Shown: piece by piece, positions 35,969-46,012 of the stretch | How positions within the stretch are numbered: the stretch's first letter is position 1 | Layout: each line of letters begins with the position of its first letter | DNA from: Rhizobium sp. SL86 | GTDB lineage: Bacteria > Pseudomonadota > Alphaproteobacteria > Rhizobiales > Rhizobiaceae | Length of the DNA: 64,000 bases | Assembly (NCBI RefSeq): GCF_026672545.1 | Contig: NZ_JAPPRJ010000001.1 | Location: 1,547,001-1,611,000 of the forward strand | Direction: 5' to 3' | The notes under the pieces: model-generated | Told to the model about the DNA's origin: nothing | Databases searched by the model: none | Seen by the model: only the letters and a program-made list of their open reading frames with translations | Program-made: the position numbers and the translations under genes

Positions 35969-36441
35969 CCCTCCCTGCACTTCTTGATCTGGCAAGTATG
36001 GACAGTGAAGCGTGCTACGAATTTGGCAAAACGATCTATGCCAATGAATATTTGGGCGGAAAGGAGCGCGGGTCCTTAAAAACGCATGATGGCTTAGATG
36101 TTGTATTCTATGCTGACAGATATGAGCACGCCTTCAGAACTTCGCCCGACAGGGCACGACTTGCTTATGACAAAAGCAAAGTTGCGATCGAACGCATCGA
36201 GCGAATTTACTGGATAAAAGAGCTGTTACTCAAAAGCGATGCACAGTTCGTTTGCAAAGAAAAGACACCACCGCCTAGATGGAAGAGAGCATACTACTGC
36301 TACAAGCATTGCTACGTTGTCTGGCTGGAACCACTAAAGTTAGTCGAAGGACGACCTTCAGGGTGGAAGTTCTCTTCAGCATATCCACTACCAGTAAGCG
36401 AGTTCAAGAGAACCACTCACGGATTTAAATCGATACCTTGA
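35965..36441 (+). CDS. Small protein of unknown function, C-terminus BECR-nuclease-like
   Basis: 158 residues, coupled to DUF3800 by an ATGA overlap. Tracts VVFYADRYEHAFR, RIERIYWIKELL, and the C-terminal YVVWLEPLKLVEGRPSGWKF with SSAYPLPVSEF follow the Y-x-HAF / R-x-x-I-x-W-I / YVVWL...F(S/T)AYP pattern of the barnase-EndoU-colicin-RelE (BECR) RNase fold in phage and polymorphic-toxin proteins. This is a pattern match, not proof. Candidate catalytic residues are His in EHAF, Arg in IERIERI and Tyr/Ser near SSAYP. Lower GC than the core. The partner pairing suggests a two-gene defence or toxin module. Confidence 0.55.
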   Translation: MTLPALLDLASMDSEACYEFGKTIYANEYLGGKERGSLKTHDGLDVVFYADRYEHAFRTSPDRARLAYDKSKVAIERIERIYWIKELLLKSDAQFVCKEKTPPPRWKRAYYCYKHCYVVWLEPLKLVEGRPSGWKFSSAYPLPVSEFKRTTHGFKSIP

Positions 36442-36449
36442 GAAAGTTT

Positions 36450-36476
36450 GCCCCGTGATTAACGGGCTCACGGGGC
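36450..36476. terminator. Stem-loop after the DUF3800/BECR-like pair
   Basis: GCCCCGTGA-N9-TCACGGGGC, 9-bp perfect stem starting 9 bp after the stop; no T-tract. Probably the operon's 3' end. The following ~220 bp to the tRNA terminator hold no gene I can support. Confidence 0.5.
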
Positions 36477-36697
36477 CAGAAGCCATATCCAAAGCCATTA
36501 AGGCTCGGAGGAACTGCTTTCGCAGCCCTTGACATTTAGCGAATCATCGGTCCGCTGTCAAGAATCTTCGAGTCGAATCGTCTTTATACAAAAGAAGCTC
36601 ACGGCCTTCGCAACGACTCAAACTCTGAAGTGCCTCAAGCGTGGCCTGAGACAATTTCGGCACCTACAGTCAAAGCAGAAGGAACACACTCATAGCT

Positions 36698-36721
36698 GAA
36701 AAACCCTTGCACCCCAAGGGT
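36698..36721 (-). terminator. Terminator of right tRNA-Ser
   Basis: On the minus strand ACCCTTG-N5-CAAGGGT then TTTTT, 7 bases beyond the tRNA 3' end. Similar to but not identical with the left one, so it lies outside the perfect repeat. Confidence 0.75.
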
Positions 36722-36722
36722 C

Positions 36723-36880
36723 CATGATGGCGGAGAGGGTGGGATTCGAACCCACGATACGGTTGCCCGTATGCCGCATTTCGAGTGCGGTGCTTTCGAC
36801 CACTCAGCCACCTCTCCGGGTAATCTGGTCGGCACCAGGCGGTGCGGAGCGCTACATAGCGATGAACGGGGCGGGTGGCA
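36723..36880. repeat. Right 158-bp direct repeat of the island (contains tRNA-Ser)
   Basis: Exact copy of 29455-29612. Outside it the flanks differ: left copy is followed by CATTACCAAG-type sequence, this one by AAGGGAGAAAT and then the rplU promoter region. Confidence 0.95.
36728..36817 (-). tRNA. tRNA-Ser (CGA), right copy
   Basis: Identical to the copy at 29460-29549: anticodon CGA, long variable arm, encoded CCA. With both copies the strain has two tRNA-Ser(CGA) genes, each with its own terminator and the same 63 bp of 5' flank, so both should be expressed. Confidence 0.95.
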
Positions 36881-36913
36881 AGGGAGAAATCGCAGTCTTT
36901 CCAGTCTTTTTCC

Positions 36914-36942
36914 TTGACAGCAAGGAGGGGCTGAATTATCCC
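36914..36942 (+). promoter_or_regulatory. Probable promoter of rplU-rpmA
   Basis: TTGACA at 36914-36919, 17 bp, TATCCC at 36937-36942; a sigma70-like promoter 185 bp upstream of rplU. The leader between may carry L21 control, but no structure is clear. Confidence 0.5.
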
Positions 36943-37126
36943 CCGCACGTTCCGGTATGGGGTAATCCGTCCGGCGCAGATTGTCCGGAGCCGGCGAGGC
37001 TTCGGTTTCACCGGCAGACCGGTTCAAAAGAGTTCTTCTTTTGTAATCCTGCTCAAACGTGGACTGATAAAAAGACGGCCTTCCGCCCGTGCGGAAAGAG
37101 CCGGATCGAACATGAAAGGATAAAAA

Positions 37127-37438
37127 ATGTTCGCAGTCATCAAGACCGGCGGTAAGCAGTACCGCGTAGCGGCTGACGATGTTGTGACGATCGAGAAGCT
37201 CGACGTTGCTGCAGGCGAAGTCGTCGAATTCAACGAAGTCCTGATCATCGGCGAAGGCGCCGATGCCAAGATCGGCGCGCCCTTCGTGGTTGGCGCCGTC
37301 GTCAAGGCTGAAGTGGTCGAGCATAACCGTGGCAAGAAGGTTCTCTCCTTCAAGAAGCGTCGTCGCCAGAATTCCAAGCGGATTCGCGGCCATCGCCAGC
37401 ATCACACGGTCGTTCGCATCACCGCGATCAGCGCCTGA
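37127..37438 (+). CDS. rplU: 50S ribosomal protein L21
   Basis: 103 residues, full-length L21: [14 protein letters not shown] start, middle [33 protein letters not shown] end. It binds 23S rRNA in the large subunit. It is followed 42 bp later by rpmA, the conserved rplU-rpmA-obgE order. Confidence 0.98.
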   Translation: MFAVIKTGGKQYRVAADDVVTIEKLDVAAGEVVEFNEVLIIGEGADAKIGAPFVVGAVVKAEVVEHNRGKKVLSFKKRRRQNSKRIRGHRQHHTVVRITAISA

Positions 37439-37480
37439 TCGGTCTTTTAGGATTTTCGAGAGATTTAAAGGAGAACTCCC

Positions 37481-37750
37481 ATGGCACATAAAAAAGCTGG
37501 CGGTTCCTCGCGCAACGGTCGCGATTCCAATTCCAAGCGCCTTGGCGTGAAGAAGTTCGGCGGCGAATCGGTCGTTGCCGGCAACATCATCGTGCGCCAG
37601 CGCGGCACGCAGTGGCATCCGGGCGCCAATGTTGGCCTCGGCAAGGACTACACCATTTTTGCGCTCACCGCCGGTAACGTCGACTACCGTACCAAGGCCA
37701 ATGGCCGCGTGTACGTGTCTGTGATGCCGAAAGCGGAAGCCGCGGAATAA
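37481..37750 (+). CDS. rpmA: 50S ribosomal protein L27
   Basis: 89 residues. [20 protein letters not shown] and the [21 protein letters not shown] core are diagnostic of L27, whose N-terminus reaches the peptidyl-transferase centre. Mature start at Ala2 (no cleaved Firmicute-type leader). AAAGGAGAAC precedes the ATG. Operon with rplU. Confidence 0.98.
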   Translation: MAHKKAGGSSRNGRDSNSKRLGVKKFGGESVVAGNIIVRQRGTQWHPGANVGLGKDYTIFALTAGNVDYRTKANGRVYVSVMPKAEAAE

Positions 37751-37825
37751 AAGCCGGTAGCGCGTTAAAACAGCCGGCGTCTCATCGACCCGGCTGAATA
37801 CCCGCAAAAGGTTCAGTCAAGAAAA

Positions 37826-37862
37826 CAGGGGAGATGGGGCGCCACCCACCTTCCCTTTTTCT
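37826..37862 (+). terminator. Terminator after rplU-rpmA
   Basis: GGGGAGATGGG paired with CCCACCTTCCC across a GCGCCA loop, then TTTTTCTTT. The stem is imperfect but GC-rich; it lies 24 bp before the acetyltransferase gene and would reduce read-through. Confidence 0.6.
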
Positions 37863-37885
37863 TTGTCCAAAAGGAGGACTGAACC

Positions 37886-38521
37886 ATGCAAGGCGAAATG
37901 TTACGGAGCGGCCAGAGCCGGTCGCCCGAAGAGCGGTTGAGACCGCAACGGTTAAGGAGCGATTGCCCCGTCTTATTGTCGCAGAGACTGGTTCTGCGCG
38001 CCCCCCACGAAGAAGACATCGACGCCCTTTCCCATCTCGCCAACAACGCCAATATCGCGACCATGGTGTCGCGTATGCCGCATCCCTACACGGCAAAAGA
38101 CGCCGCCGATTTCGTACGACGTACGAAAGCCGGCGAGATTGGCAAGTGCGTCTATGCCATTACCCGAGCCGATAACGGCGCCTTTCTCGGTTGCTGCGCG
38201 CTGGAGCCGCATGCCAATGACGACCTCACGCTCGAGATCGGCTACTGGCTGGGCGAACCTCACTGGAACAAGGGTTATGCCACGGAAGCGGCGCATGCGC
38301 TGATCGACATGGCGTTCCGCACCCGCGACATCGATCAGATCGATGCACGCTGCCGGGTCACCAACATCGCCTCGCGGCGGGTCATCCAGAAGTGCGGTTT
38401 CCAGTTCCAGGGGTCCGGCATGGTCGGGTCTCTGGCGCTTGGCGGCATGGTGCCGGTCGAATGGTTCCGGCTCGACCGCAAGACATGGATGTCCTTGAAG
38501 AGCTGGGGGGACATGCGATGA
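37886..38521 (+). CDS. GNAT-family N-acetyltransferase (RimJ/RimL type)
   Basis: 211 residues. The GNAT fold has LSQRLVLRAPHEEDIDALSH, the acetyl-CoA loop EPHWNKGYATEAAHALIDMA (QxxGxG/A variant), and NIASRRVIQKCGFQFQG. The first ~30 residues are an arginine-rich extension. Such proteins acetylate amino groups of proteins or small molecules; target not predictable. AAGGAGGACT precedes the ATG. It overlaps the next, paralogous GNAT by four bases. Confidence 0.85.
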   Translation: MQGEMLRSGQSRSPEERLRPQRLRSDCPVLLSQRLVLRAPHEEDIDALSHLANNANIATMVSRMPHPYTAKDAADFVRRTKAGEIGKCVYAITRADNGAFLGCCALEPHANDDLTLEIGYWLGEPHWNKGYATEAAHALIDMAFRTRDIDQIDARCRVTNIASRRVIQKCGFQFQGSGMVGSLALGGMVPVEWFRLDRKTWMSLKSWGDMR

Positions 38522-39090
38522 CTGCTTCGCAGATGAACCGCCCCCGCGCGACAAGCGGCACGCTCGGCCCCTGCCCGATCATCGAGACAAGGCGTCTGGT
38601 GCTGAGATCGCACCAGATGAGCGATGCGGATGCCATCACCACGTCGCTCAGCGACTGGCAGGTCACGCGCATGCTGGCACGCGTGCCGGTGCCCTACAGC
38701 CACAGCGATGCGGTGGACTGGCTCAACTGCATCCATGCCACCGGTGACTGGTATTTCGCCATCACCGAGGGGGACGGAGTGCATATCGGCTGCATCTCGG
38801 TGGAGCTGCAGCGGGGCGAATGGCATCTCGGTTACTGGCTGAACCGGTTCTACTGGGGCCAGGGGGTGATGACCGAGGCGGTGGGCGCGGTCATGGACCG
38901 CTTCTTCCGCCGCATGCCGCAAGAGACGCTGTTTTCCGGCGCCTTTGCCGATAATGCCGGTTCGCTGCGGATCCAGGAAAAGCTCGGTTTCCAGATCCTG
39001 AAGTGCTCGGACGTCTTCAGCATGGCCCGCAATGCCATGGTGCCGCATCTGGAAACGCGATTGACGGCGGAATATCTTCGCCGACCATGA
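38518..39090 (+). CDS. GNAT-family N-acetyltransferase, second of a tandem pair
   Basis: 190 residues. IIETRRLVLRSHQMSDADAI, LGYWLNRFYWGQGVMTEAVG (acetyl-CoA loop) and NAGSLRIQEKLGFQILKCSD are typical of RimJ-like GNATs. ATGA overlap with the upstream GNAT gives coupling and probably common regulation. The two look like an old duplication (inference from shared order of motifs). In related rhizobia such GNATs lie between rpmA and obgE. Confidence 0.85.
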   Translation: MTASQMNRPRATSGTLGPCPIIETRRLVLRSHQMSDADAITTSLSDWQVTRMLARVPVPYSHSDAVDWLNCIHATGDWYFAITEGDGVHIGCISVELQRGEWHLGYWLNRFYWGQGVMTEAVGAVMDRFFRRMPQETLFSGAFADNAGSLRIQEKLGFQILKCSDVFSMARNAMVPHLETRLTAEYLRRP

Positions 39091-39105
39091 GGTTGTCCTG
39101 ACCTC

Positions 39106-39132
39106 TCCGGATGGCAGATCCTGCCATCCGGA
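39106..39132. terminator. Long stem-loop between acetyltransferases and obgE
   Basis: TCCGGATGGCAG-ATC-CTGCCATCCGGA, a 12-bp perfect stem with a 3-nt loop, 16 bp after the GNAT stop. No T-tract. Terminator-like, or a small palindromic repeat. Confidence 0.5.
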
Positions 39133-39184
39133 CCGTATGATCTTGCGTCGAAGGCACCGGCGCCGACGATAGGCTTTGACGTGA

Positions 39185-40333
<1,149 letters not shown>

Positions 40334-40336
40334 TCC

Positions 40337-41509
40337 ATGTCCCGCAAGGCTTTGAACGCGCATCGCCGGATCGTCATCAAGATCGGCTCGGCGCTTCTGG
40401 TGGACCGCAGCACGGGGTTGAAATCGGCGTGGCTGCATTCGGTTTGTGCCGATATCGCGGCACTCCGGGCCCAGAATGTCGAAGTGCTGGTCGTTTCTTC
40501 CGGGGCGATCGCGCTCGGACGCACCGTTCTCGGGCTGGCACCGGGCGCGCTGAAGCTGGAAGAAAGCCAGGCGGCGGCAGCCGTCGGGCAGATCGCGCTC
40601 GCGCGTGCCTGGTCGGAAAGCCTGTCGCGGGACGGCATTGTCGCCGGCCAGATTCTTCTGACTCTGGGGGATACGGAAGAACGTCGCCGGTATCTGAACG
40701 GCCGTGCGACGATCAACCAGCTGCTGAAGCTCGGCGCCGTGCCGATCATCAACGAAAACGACACGGTGGCGACAACGGAAATCCGCTATGGCGACAATGA
40801 CCGGCTGGCGGCGCGGGTGGCCACCATGACCGGTGCCGACCTGCTGGTGTTGCTGTCGGATATCGATGGACTTTATACGGCCCCGCCGCATCTCGATCCG
40901 GGCGCCAAGTTTCTGGAGACGATCCCGTCGATCACGCCGGAGATCGAAGCCATGGCCGGCGGCGCGGCCTCGGAGCTGTCGCGCGGCGGCATGCGCACGA
41001 AGATCGATGCCGGCAAGATTGCGACGAGTGCCGGCTGCGGCATGATCATCGCGTCGGGCAAGCCCCATCATCCCCTGCAGGCGATCGAACAGGGGGCGCG
41101 CTCCTCCTGGTTTGCGCCCTCCGGCACACCGGTCACGGCGCGCAAGACCTGGATTGCCGGCCAGTTGCAGCCGGCGGGCACGCTGACGGTGGATGCCGGC
41201 GCGGAACGGGCGCTCGCCTCCGGCAAGAGCCTTCTGCCGGCCGGTGTGCGCGCCGTCATTGGCCCGTTCAGCCGCGGCGATACGGTCGCCATCATCGGCA
41301 CGCAGGGACGCGAGATTGCCCGCGGCTTGGTGGGCTATGATGCAGACGAGGCGCGGGCGATTGCCGGGCGCAAGTCCGGCGAGATCGAAACCATTCTGGG
41401 TTATGCCGGGCGCGCCGCCATGGTGCACCGGGATGACCTGGTGATCACCGGCTTGCTTGTGGCCGACAGGGACGAGGTGCAAGAGGAGGATGCCGCGCAT
41501 GCTGGATAA
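40337..41509 (+). CDS. proB: Glutamate 5-kinase
   Basis: 390 residues. Amino-acid kinase domain ([42 protein letters not shown]) followed by the C-terminal PUA domain ([17 protein letters not shown]). Catalyses the first step of proline synthesis: glutamate to gamma-glutamyl phosphate. Ends 11 bp into proA, with which it works sequentially. Confidence 0.96.
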   Translation: MSRKALNAHRRIVIKIGSALLVDRSTGLKSAWLHSVCADIAALRAQNVEVLVVSSGAIALGRTVLGLAPGALKLEESQAAAAVGQIALARAWSESLSRDGIVAGQILLTLGDTEERRRYLNGRATINQLLKLGAVPIINENDTVATTEIRYGDNDRLAARVATMTGADLLVLLSDIDGLYTAPPHLDPGAKFLETIPSITPEIEAMAGGAASELSRGGMRTKIDAGKIATSAGCGMIIASGKPHHPLQAIEQGARSSWFAPSGTPVTARKTWIAGQLQPAGTLTVDAGAERALASGKSLLPAGVRAVIGPFSRGDTVAIIGTQGREIARGLVGYDADEARAIAGRKSGEIETILGYAGRAAMVHRDDLVITGLLVADRDEVQEEDAAHAG

Positions 41510-42779
41510 GGTCGCAACCCCCGATATCGTTCAGATGATGCAGGCCCTCGGCGACAAGGCCAAGGCTGCCGCGCGTCTCCTTGCAACTGCAACGACGGAT
41601 GCCAAGAACGCGGCGCTGAATGCCGCGGCAGATGCCATCGACGCCGCAACGGCCGATATTCTGAGCGCCAACGCGAAGGATCTGGCGGCGGTGGCGGACA
41701 AGGGCCTGCAGCCCTCCTTCATCGATCGCCTGACCCTGACGGAAAAGCGCATCGCCGAAATGGCAGACGGGCTTCGCGCCATTGCCGCCCTGCCCGATCC
41801 GGTCGGTGATGTGATCGCCGCCTGGGAGCGGCCGAACGGACTGAAGATCGAGCGGGTGCGCACGCCGCTCGGCGTCATCGGCGTCATTTATGAAAGCCGC
41901 CCGAATGTCACCGCCGATGCCGGTGCGCTGTGCCTCAAGGCCGGCAATGCCGTCATCCTGCGCGGCGGCTCGGATTCACTGTTCTCATCGCAGGCGATCC
42001 ATCGCTGCCTGTGCAAGGGTCTTGCGGCGGCCGGTCTGCCGGAGGAGGCGATCCAGATCGTGCCGGTGGCCGATCGTGCCGCTGTCGGCGCCCTGCTCTC
42101 CGGCCTCAATGGCGCGATCGACGTGATTGTGCCGCGTGGCGGCAAAAGCCTTGTCGCGCGTGTCCAGTCGGAAGCGCGTGTGCCGGTCTTTGCCCATCTG
42201 GAAGGTCTCTGCCACATCTACGTCGACAAGTCCGCTGATCTCGACATGGCCGTCCAGGTTGTCGTCAACGCCAAGATGCGCCGCACCGGCATTTGCGGCG
42301 CGGCGGAAACGTTGCTCATCGACAAGGCGGCTGCGGCCACTCACCTGAAGCCGATCCTGGAAGCGCTTGCGGCGAAGGGCTGCGAAATCCGCGCTTCGGG
42401 CGAGGTGCTGGCACTGGTCCCCGGCTTCACCCCTGCGACGGAAGAGGATTGGCGCACCGAATATCTGGAAGCCATCATCTCGGTCAGGCTCGTGGACGGC
42501 ATCGACGGCGCGATCGCCCACATCAACACCTATTCCTCCAGCCATACCGAAGCGGTTCTGGCGGAAGATCCGGTCGTGGTGTCGCGTTTCTTCAACGAGA
42601 TCGATTCGGCAATCCTCCTGCACAATGCCTCCACCCAGTTTGCCGATGGCGGCGAATTCGGCATGGGCGGCGAGATCGGCATCTCGACCGGCAAGATGCA
42701 TGCACGCGGGCCTGTTGGCGTCGAGCAGTTGACCTCCTTCAAGTACCGGGTGCATGGCACCGGCCAGACGCGGCCCTGA
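41499..42779 (+). CDS. proA: Glutamate-5-semialdehyde dehydrogenase (gamma-glutamyl phosphate reductase)
   Basis: 426 residues. The active-site cysteine is in [15 protein letters not shown], with [18 protein letters not shown] and [14 protein letters not shown] as ProA signatures. It reduces glutamyl phosphate with NADPH to glutamate semialdehyde. The ATG at 41499 overlaps the proB stop by 11 bases and gives the family length; the earlier in-frame TTG extends into proB and was rejected. Confidence 0.96.
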   Translation: MLDKVATPDIVQMMQALGDKAKAAARLLATATTDAKNAALNAAADAIDAATADILSANAKDLAAVADKGLQPSFIDRLTLTEKRIAEMADGLRAIAALPDPVGDVIAAWERPNGLKIERVRTPLGVIGVIYESRPNVTADAGALCLKAGNAVILRGGSDSLFSSQAIHRCLCKGLAAAGLPEEAIQIVPVADRAAVGALLSGLNGAIDVIVPRGGKSLVARVQSEARVPVFAHLEGLCHIYVDKSADLDMAVQVVVNAKMRRTGICGAAETLLIDKAAAATHLKPILEALAAKGCEIRASGEVLALVPGFTPATEEDWRTEYLEAIISVRLVDGIDGAIAHINTYSSSHTEAVLAEDPVVVSRFFNEIDSAILLHNASTQFADGGEFGMGGEIGISTGKMHARGPVGVEQLTSFKYRVHGTGQTRP

Positions 42780-42782
42780 CAC

Positions 42783-43418
42783 GTGGCGGAGGGGGAGCGC
42801 CTGACACCTTATCTCGCCATGCCGCATGTGGAACGTGGCATGGTGGTCGGTCTCTTCGGCGGGTCCTTCAACCCGCCGCATCCGGGGCATCTGCTGGTCG
42901 CCGAAATTGCGTTGAAGCGGCTGGGGCTCGACCAGCTGTGGTGGATGGTGACGCCGGGAAACCCGTTGAAAAGCCGCTCCGTGCTGCTGCCGCTGTCCGA
43001 GCGCATAACACTCAGCCACGATCTGGCGCGCGATCCCCGCATCAAGATCACCGCGTTTGAGGAGCGGCTGAAGACCAGTTACACGGCCCATACGCTTGCC
43101 CATGTCGTGGCGCGCAATCCAGGTGTCCGGTTTGTCTGGATCATGGGCGCCGACAGCTTGAAGACCTTCCATCGTTGGCAGAAGTGGCGTGAAATCGCCG
43201 ATCTGGTGCCGATCGCCGTGGTGGATCGCCCGGGCGCCACCCTTTCCTTCCTCTCCTCGCCGGCCGCGCGGGCGCTATCCTTTGCAAGGGTGGATGAAAA
43301 TGCCGCCCGCTCGCTGGGGCTCAGGCCGCCGCCTGCCTGGACCTTCATCCATGGTCCGCGTTCGACACTGAGTTCGACGGCGATCCGGCTTGGTGTACGC
43401 GCTAAGACGAGCACTTGA
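42783..43418 (+). CDS. nadD: Nicotinate-nucleotide adenylyltransferase
   Basis: 211 residues with a GTG start at 42783; alternatives are ATGs at 42819 (MPHVERGMVV) and 42840 (MVVGLFGG), and no ribosome-binding site decides. Motifs: GLFGGSFNPPHPGHLLVA (HxGH), WWMVTPGNPLK, WIMGADSLKTFHRW, and STLSSTAIR (ISSTxxR type). It makes NaAD from NaMN for NAD synthesis. Common neighbour of proA and rsfS. Confidence 0.93.
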   Translation: MAEGERLTPYLAMPHVERGMVVGLFGGSFNPPHPGHLLVAEIALKRLGLDQLWWMVTPGNPLKSRSVLLPLSERITLSHDLARDPRIKITAFEERLKTSYTAHTLAHVVARNPGVRFVWIMGADSLKTFHRWQKWREIADLVPIAVVDRPGATLSFLSSPAARALSFARVDENAARSLGLRPPPAWTFIHGPRSTLSSTAIRLGVRAKTST

Positions 43419-43491
43419 AACATTAACCATTCAATGCCACCTTCATGGGGCGGATCCAGACGATCGGATTCGCGTCGTGCCTGTTCTGTTC

Positions 43492-43920
43492 GTGACGAAA
43501 GGAACAACTCTGACAACAGTACACGCCAAGGGGAGAACGCTCAGCGTAATCCCGAAGAGCCTGGAACGTGGCGCCGATGCTGCCGCCCGCGCTCTCGAAG
43601 TGGTCCTCGCAAGCCTTGAGGACTCCAAAGCCGAAGACATCGTCACCATCAACATTGCTGGGAAATCCGCGCTGGGCGACTACATGGTTGTGGTCTCCGG
43701 GCGATCGAACCGGCATGTGTCGGCGATCTCGGAACACCTGTTGACCGATCTGAAGGACGAAGGGTTCGGAAGCGCCCGTGTCGAGGGTCTGGACACGGGT
43801 GACTGGGTGCTGATTGACACCGGTGACATCATCATCCATGTGTTCCGCCCGGAAGTGCGGGAGTTCTACAACATCGAAAAGATGTGGGCGGCTCCCGACG
43901 AGGAAGGAACGCTGCACTAG
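43492..43920 (+). CDS. rsfS: Ribosomal silencing factor RsfS
   Basis: About 142 residues with the GTG at 43492 (VTKGTTLTTVHAKG). A CTG at 43510 preceded by AAAGGA is also possible, so the start is uncertain. Core: LEDSKAEDIVTINIAGKSALGDYMVVVSGRSNRH, here shown by KSALGDYMVVVSGRSNRH, and EGLDTGDWVLIDTGDIIIHV. RsfS binds L14 and stops 70S assembly in stationary phase. Located between nadD and rlmH as usual. Confidence 0.93.
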   Translation: MTKGTTLTTVHAKGRTLSVIPKSLERGADAAARALEVVLASLEDSKAEDIVTINIAGKSALGDYMVVVSGRSNRHVSAISEHLLTDLKDEGFGSARVEGLDTGDWVLIDTGDIIIHVFRPEVREFYNIEKMWAAPDEEGTLH

Positions 43921-44030
43921 CGGCCCGATCAGGCAGTCCTGACGCCGCAGTGCCAAGAGCCGCATCGGACGGCTGGGCGTCGCGCTCAGCCGGATATCCC
44001 TTTCGCGGTAACGAACATGCGGTGGCAGAA

Positions 44031-44513
44031 ATGCGGATTGGCCTTTTTGCCGTGGGACGGCTCAAAGCCGGACCTGAGAAAGAACTTGCGTCACGGTATC
44101 TCGACCGCTTTGCCAAGGCCGGCCCGGCGGTGAGCCTCGAGTTTTCGCGTGTGACGGAAGTCAACGAAAGCCGCGCTTCGGCCGCGGACACGCGCAAACG
44201 CGAGGAAGCAGGCCTCCTCGACAAGAGCCTGCCGGAAGGTTCCGTGCTGATCCTGCTCGACGAGCGTGGCAAGGCGCTCGACAGCCCGGCCTTTGCCAAT
44301 CTCATCGGCAAGTTCCGTGACCAGGGCAAACGCGAGATGATGATCGCAATCGGCGGCGCCGATGGCCTCGATCCCGCCCTTTACGACCGTGCCGACGCGG
44401 TGATCAATCTCGGCTCGATGACCTGGCCGCACCAGCTGGTGCGTATCCTGATTGCCGAACAGCTGTACCGTGCCGTGACCATCCTGTCCGGTCATCCCTA
44501 TCATCGTGTTTGA
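44031..44513 (+). CDS. rlmH: 23S rRNA (pseudouridine(1915)-N(3))-methyltransferase RlmH
   Basis: 160 residues, the exact family length, from MRIGLFAVGRLKAGPEKEL. SPOUT fold signatures: LLDERGKALDSPAFA, IGGADGLDPALYDRAD and the C-terminal LIAEQLYRAVTILSGHPYHR. Modifies helix 69 of 23S rRNA. The frame stays open upstream but the ATG at 44031 is the conserved start. Confidence 0.96.
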   Translation: MRIGLFAVGRLKAGPEKELASRYLDRFAKAGPAVSLEFSRVTEVNESRASAADTRKREEAGLLDKSLPEGSVLILLDERGKALDSPAFANLIGKFRDQGKREMMIAIGGADGLDPALYDRADAVINLGSMTWPHQLVRILIAEQLYRAVTILSGHPYHRV

Positions 44514-44607
44514 GGAAGAGGGCCGGCTCGCCCTCCCGCGCGTTGTTTCTGGCCTTCGCCGGCAAATCAGCTTAGGGTCAGCGGCTGGAACGGATCTCAA
44601 GGGCGGA

Positions 44608-46012
44608 ATGCTGAAGACAAGCAGGCAAAGGGTTGACTGGCGGCCATTGCTGGCGGCTGTGCTGATGAGCGCGGTTCCCTTCGGTGTGCCGAAAGCGCAG
44701 GTGACCGGTACCCTACCCCCGGCATCGGAGACCGTGCAAACACCGGCGGCCGATCCCGTCGAAGCGCTGCAGAGAAAACGCGACGAAACACGCAACGAGC
44801 TTGAGCAACTGTCTAAGACGTTGAGCGTGTCGAGCGAAAAGGCGACATCGATCGAGCAATCGATTGCCGCCCTCGACAAGAGCAGTGCCAGTCTTCGCCA
44901 GGCGCTGATCGAATCGGCTGCCCGTAGAAAGGCACTGGAAGAGCAGATCCAGACGAGCGAGAAGACGCTTGCAGGGCTGAAGCTTAAGGAAGAGGGGATC
45001 CGCAAGTCCCTTCATGACCGGCGTGGCGTTCTCGCCGAGGTGCTGGCCGCGCTGCAGCGCATGGGGCGCAACCCGCCCCCCGGCTTTGCTTGTTTCGCCG
45101 GAGGATGCGCTGGCTTCGGTGCGCAGCGCCATTCTTCTCGGCGCCGTCGTTCCCGGCATGCGCGCCGAAGCCGACCGGCTGGTGACGGATCTGAAATCGC
45201 TTGGCGAGACCCAGCGGGATGTTCTGGCAGAGCGGGAAAAAGCCTCTGCCGCCATGACCGCAAGCCTTGAGGAAGACCGGCGCATGGATCTTCTTCTGGC
45301 CGAAAACAACAGGCAGAACGCCAGCAGTGCGGCAGAGCTTCAGGCCGAGCGCAAGCGCTCCGAGCAACTCGCCAGCCGCTCCACCACTCTCGAAAACCTG
45401 ATCCGCTCACTGGAAAGTGAGATTGCTTCCGTGCGCGATGCGATGCAACGTGCGAAGGAAGAAGAGGAACGCCGGCAACAGCTTACCGCGGAGGAACGGG
45501 AAAAGGCGCGCGAGCTTGCCGAAAGTGGAGTGCCCGACAAAAACCGCATTGCCCCCGCATATGCGTTTTCCAGTCTGAAGGGCAAACTCGGCTTGCCGGC
45601 CGCGGGAGATATCCTGCGGGCCTGGGGCGATCCCGACGGGACGGGGCATCCGGCGCGCGGTGTGACGCTTGCGACAGGCCCCGACGCGGTGGTGACGGCG
45701 CCGGCCGATGGACTGGTGGTTTTTGCCGGAGCATTCCGCAGCTACGGCCAGATGGTGATCCTCAATGTCGGTGACGGCTACCATGTCGTCCTGACGGGGA
45801 TGGATAAGGTGAATGTTCGGCAGGGTAAGTTCGTCTTCTCGGGTGAACCGATCGCTGCCATGGGTGAGAAAAGAGTGGCGAGTGCTGCGGCCTTGGCGCT
45901 GGAAACCGATCGCCCGACGCTTTACATTGAATTCAGAAAGGACGGGACCCCGGTCGATTCGAAACCGTGGTGGACGTCAAAAGAAACTGGAAGGGCACGA
46001 AATGATTCGTAG
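44608..46012 (+). pseudogene. envC: Murein hydrolase activator EnvC, frameshifted in a C6 tract
   Basis: EnvC-type protein in two frames. Frame A from ATG 44608: signal/hydrophobic N-terminus, coiled coil (LEEQIQTSEKTLAGLKLKEE), ending RMGRNPPP. After the run of six C at 45076-45081 the protein continues one frame over as ALLVSPEDALASVRSAILLG, more coiled coil, and the LytM/M23-like C-domain (GVTLATGPDAVVTAPADGLV). With five Cs it would be a normal ~467-residue EnvC. In frame A translation runs into junk and stops at 45270. EnvC is periplasmic and activates septal amidases. Either a sequencing/assembly error in the homopolymer or a real or reversible mutation. It overlaps ctpA by 11 bp. Confidence 0.85.

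Larger units (their letters stand above)
29455..36880. mobile_element. tRNA-Ser-bounded genomic island with restriction/defence genes
   Basis: A segment with a 7268-bp repeat period flanked by identical 158-bp direct repeats each holding a full tRNA-Ser. Content: a type III Res, an internally deleted Mod, a tandem Gre-C-like protein, a truncated tyrosine integrase, and a DUF3800 plus BECR-like gene pair. The right-hand genes are visibly lower in GC than the core genome. It looks like an integrated element, now partly decayed (integrase and Mod damaged), or a recombined remnant of a larger one. Recombination between repeats would delete it and leave one tRNA gene. Confidence 0.85.

Noticed and set aside
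29455..36880. Possible CRISPR array in the island
   Set aside because: The only repeats are the two tRNA-containing direct repeats; no short regularly spaced repeats.
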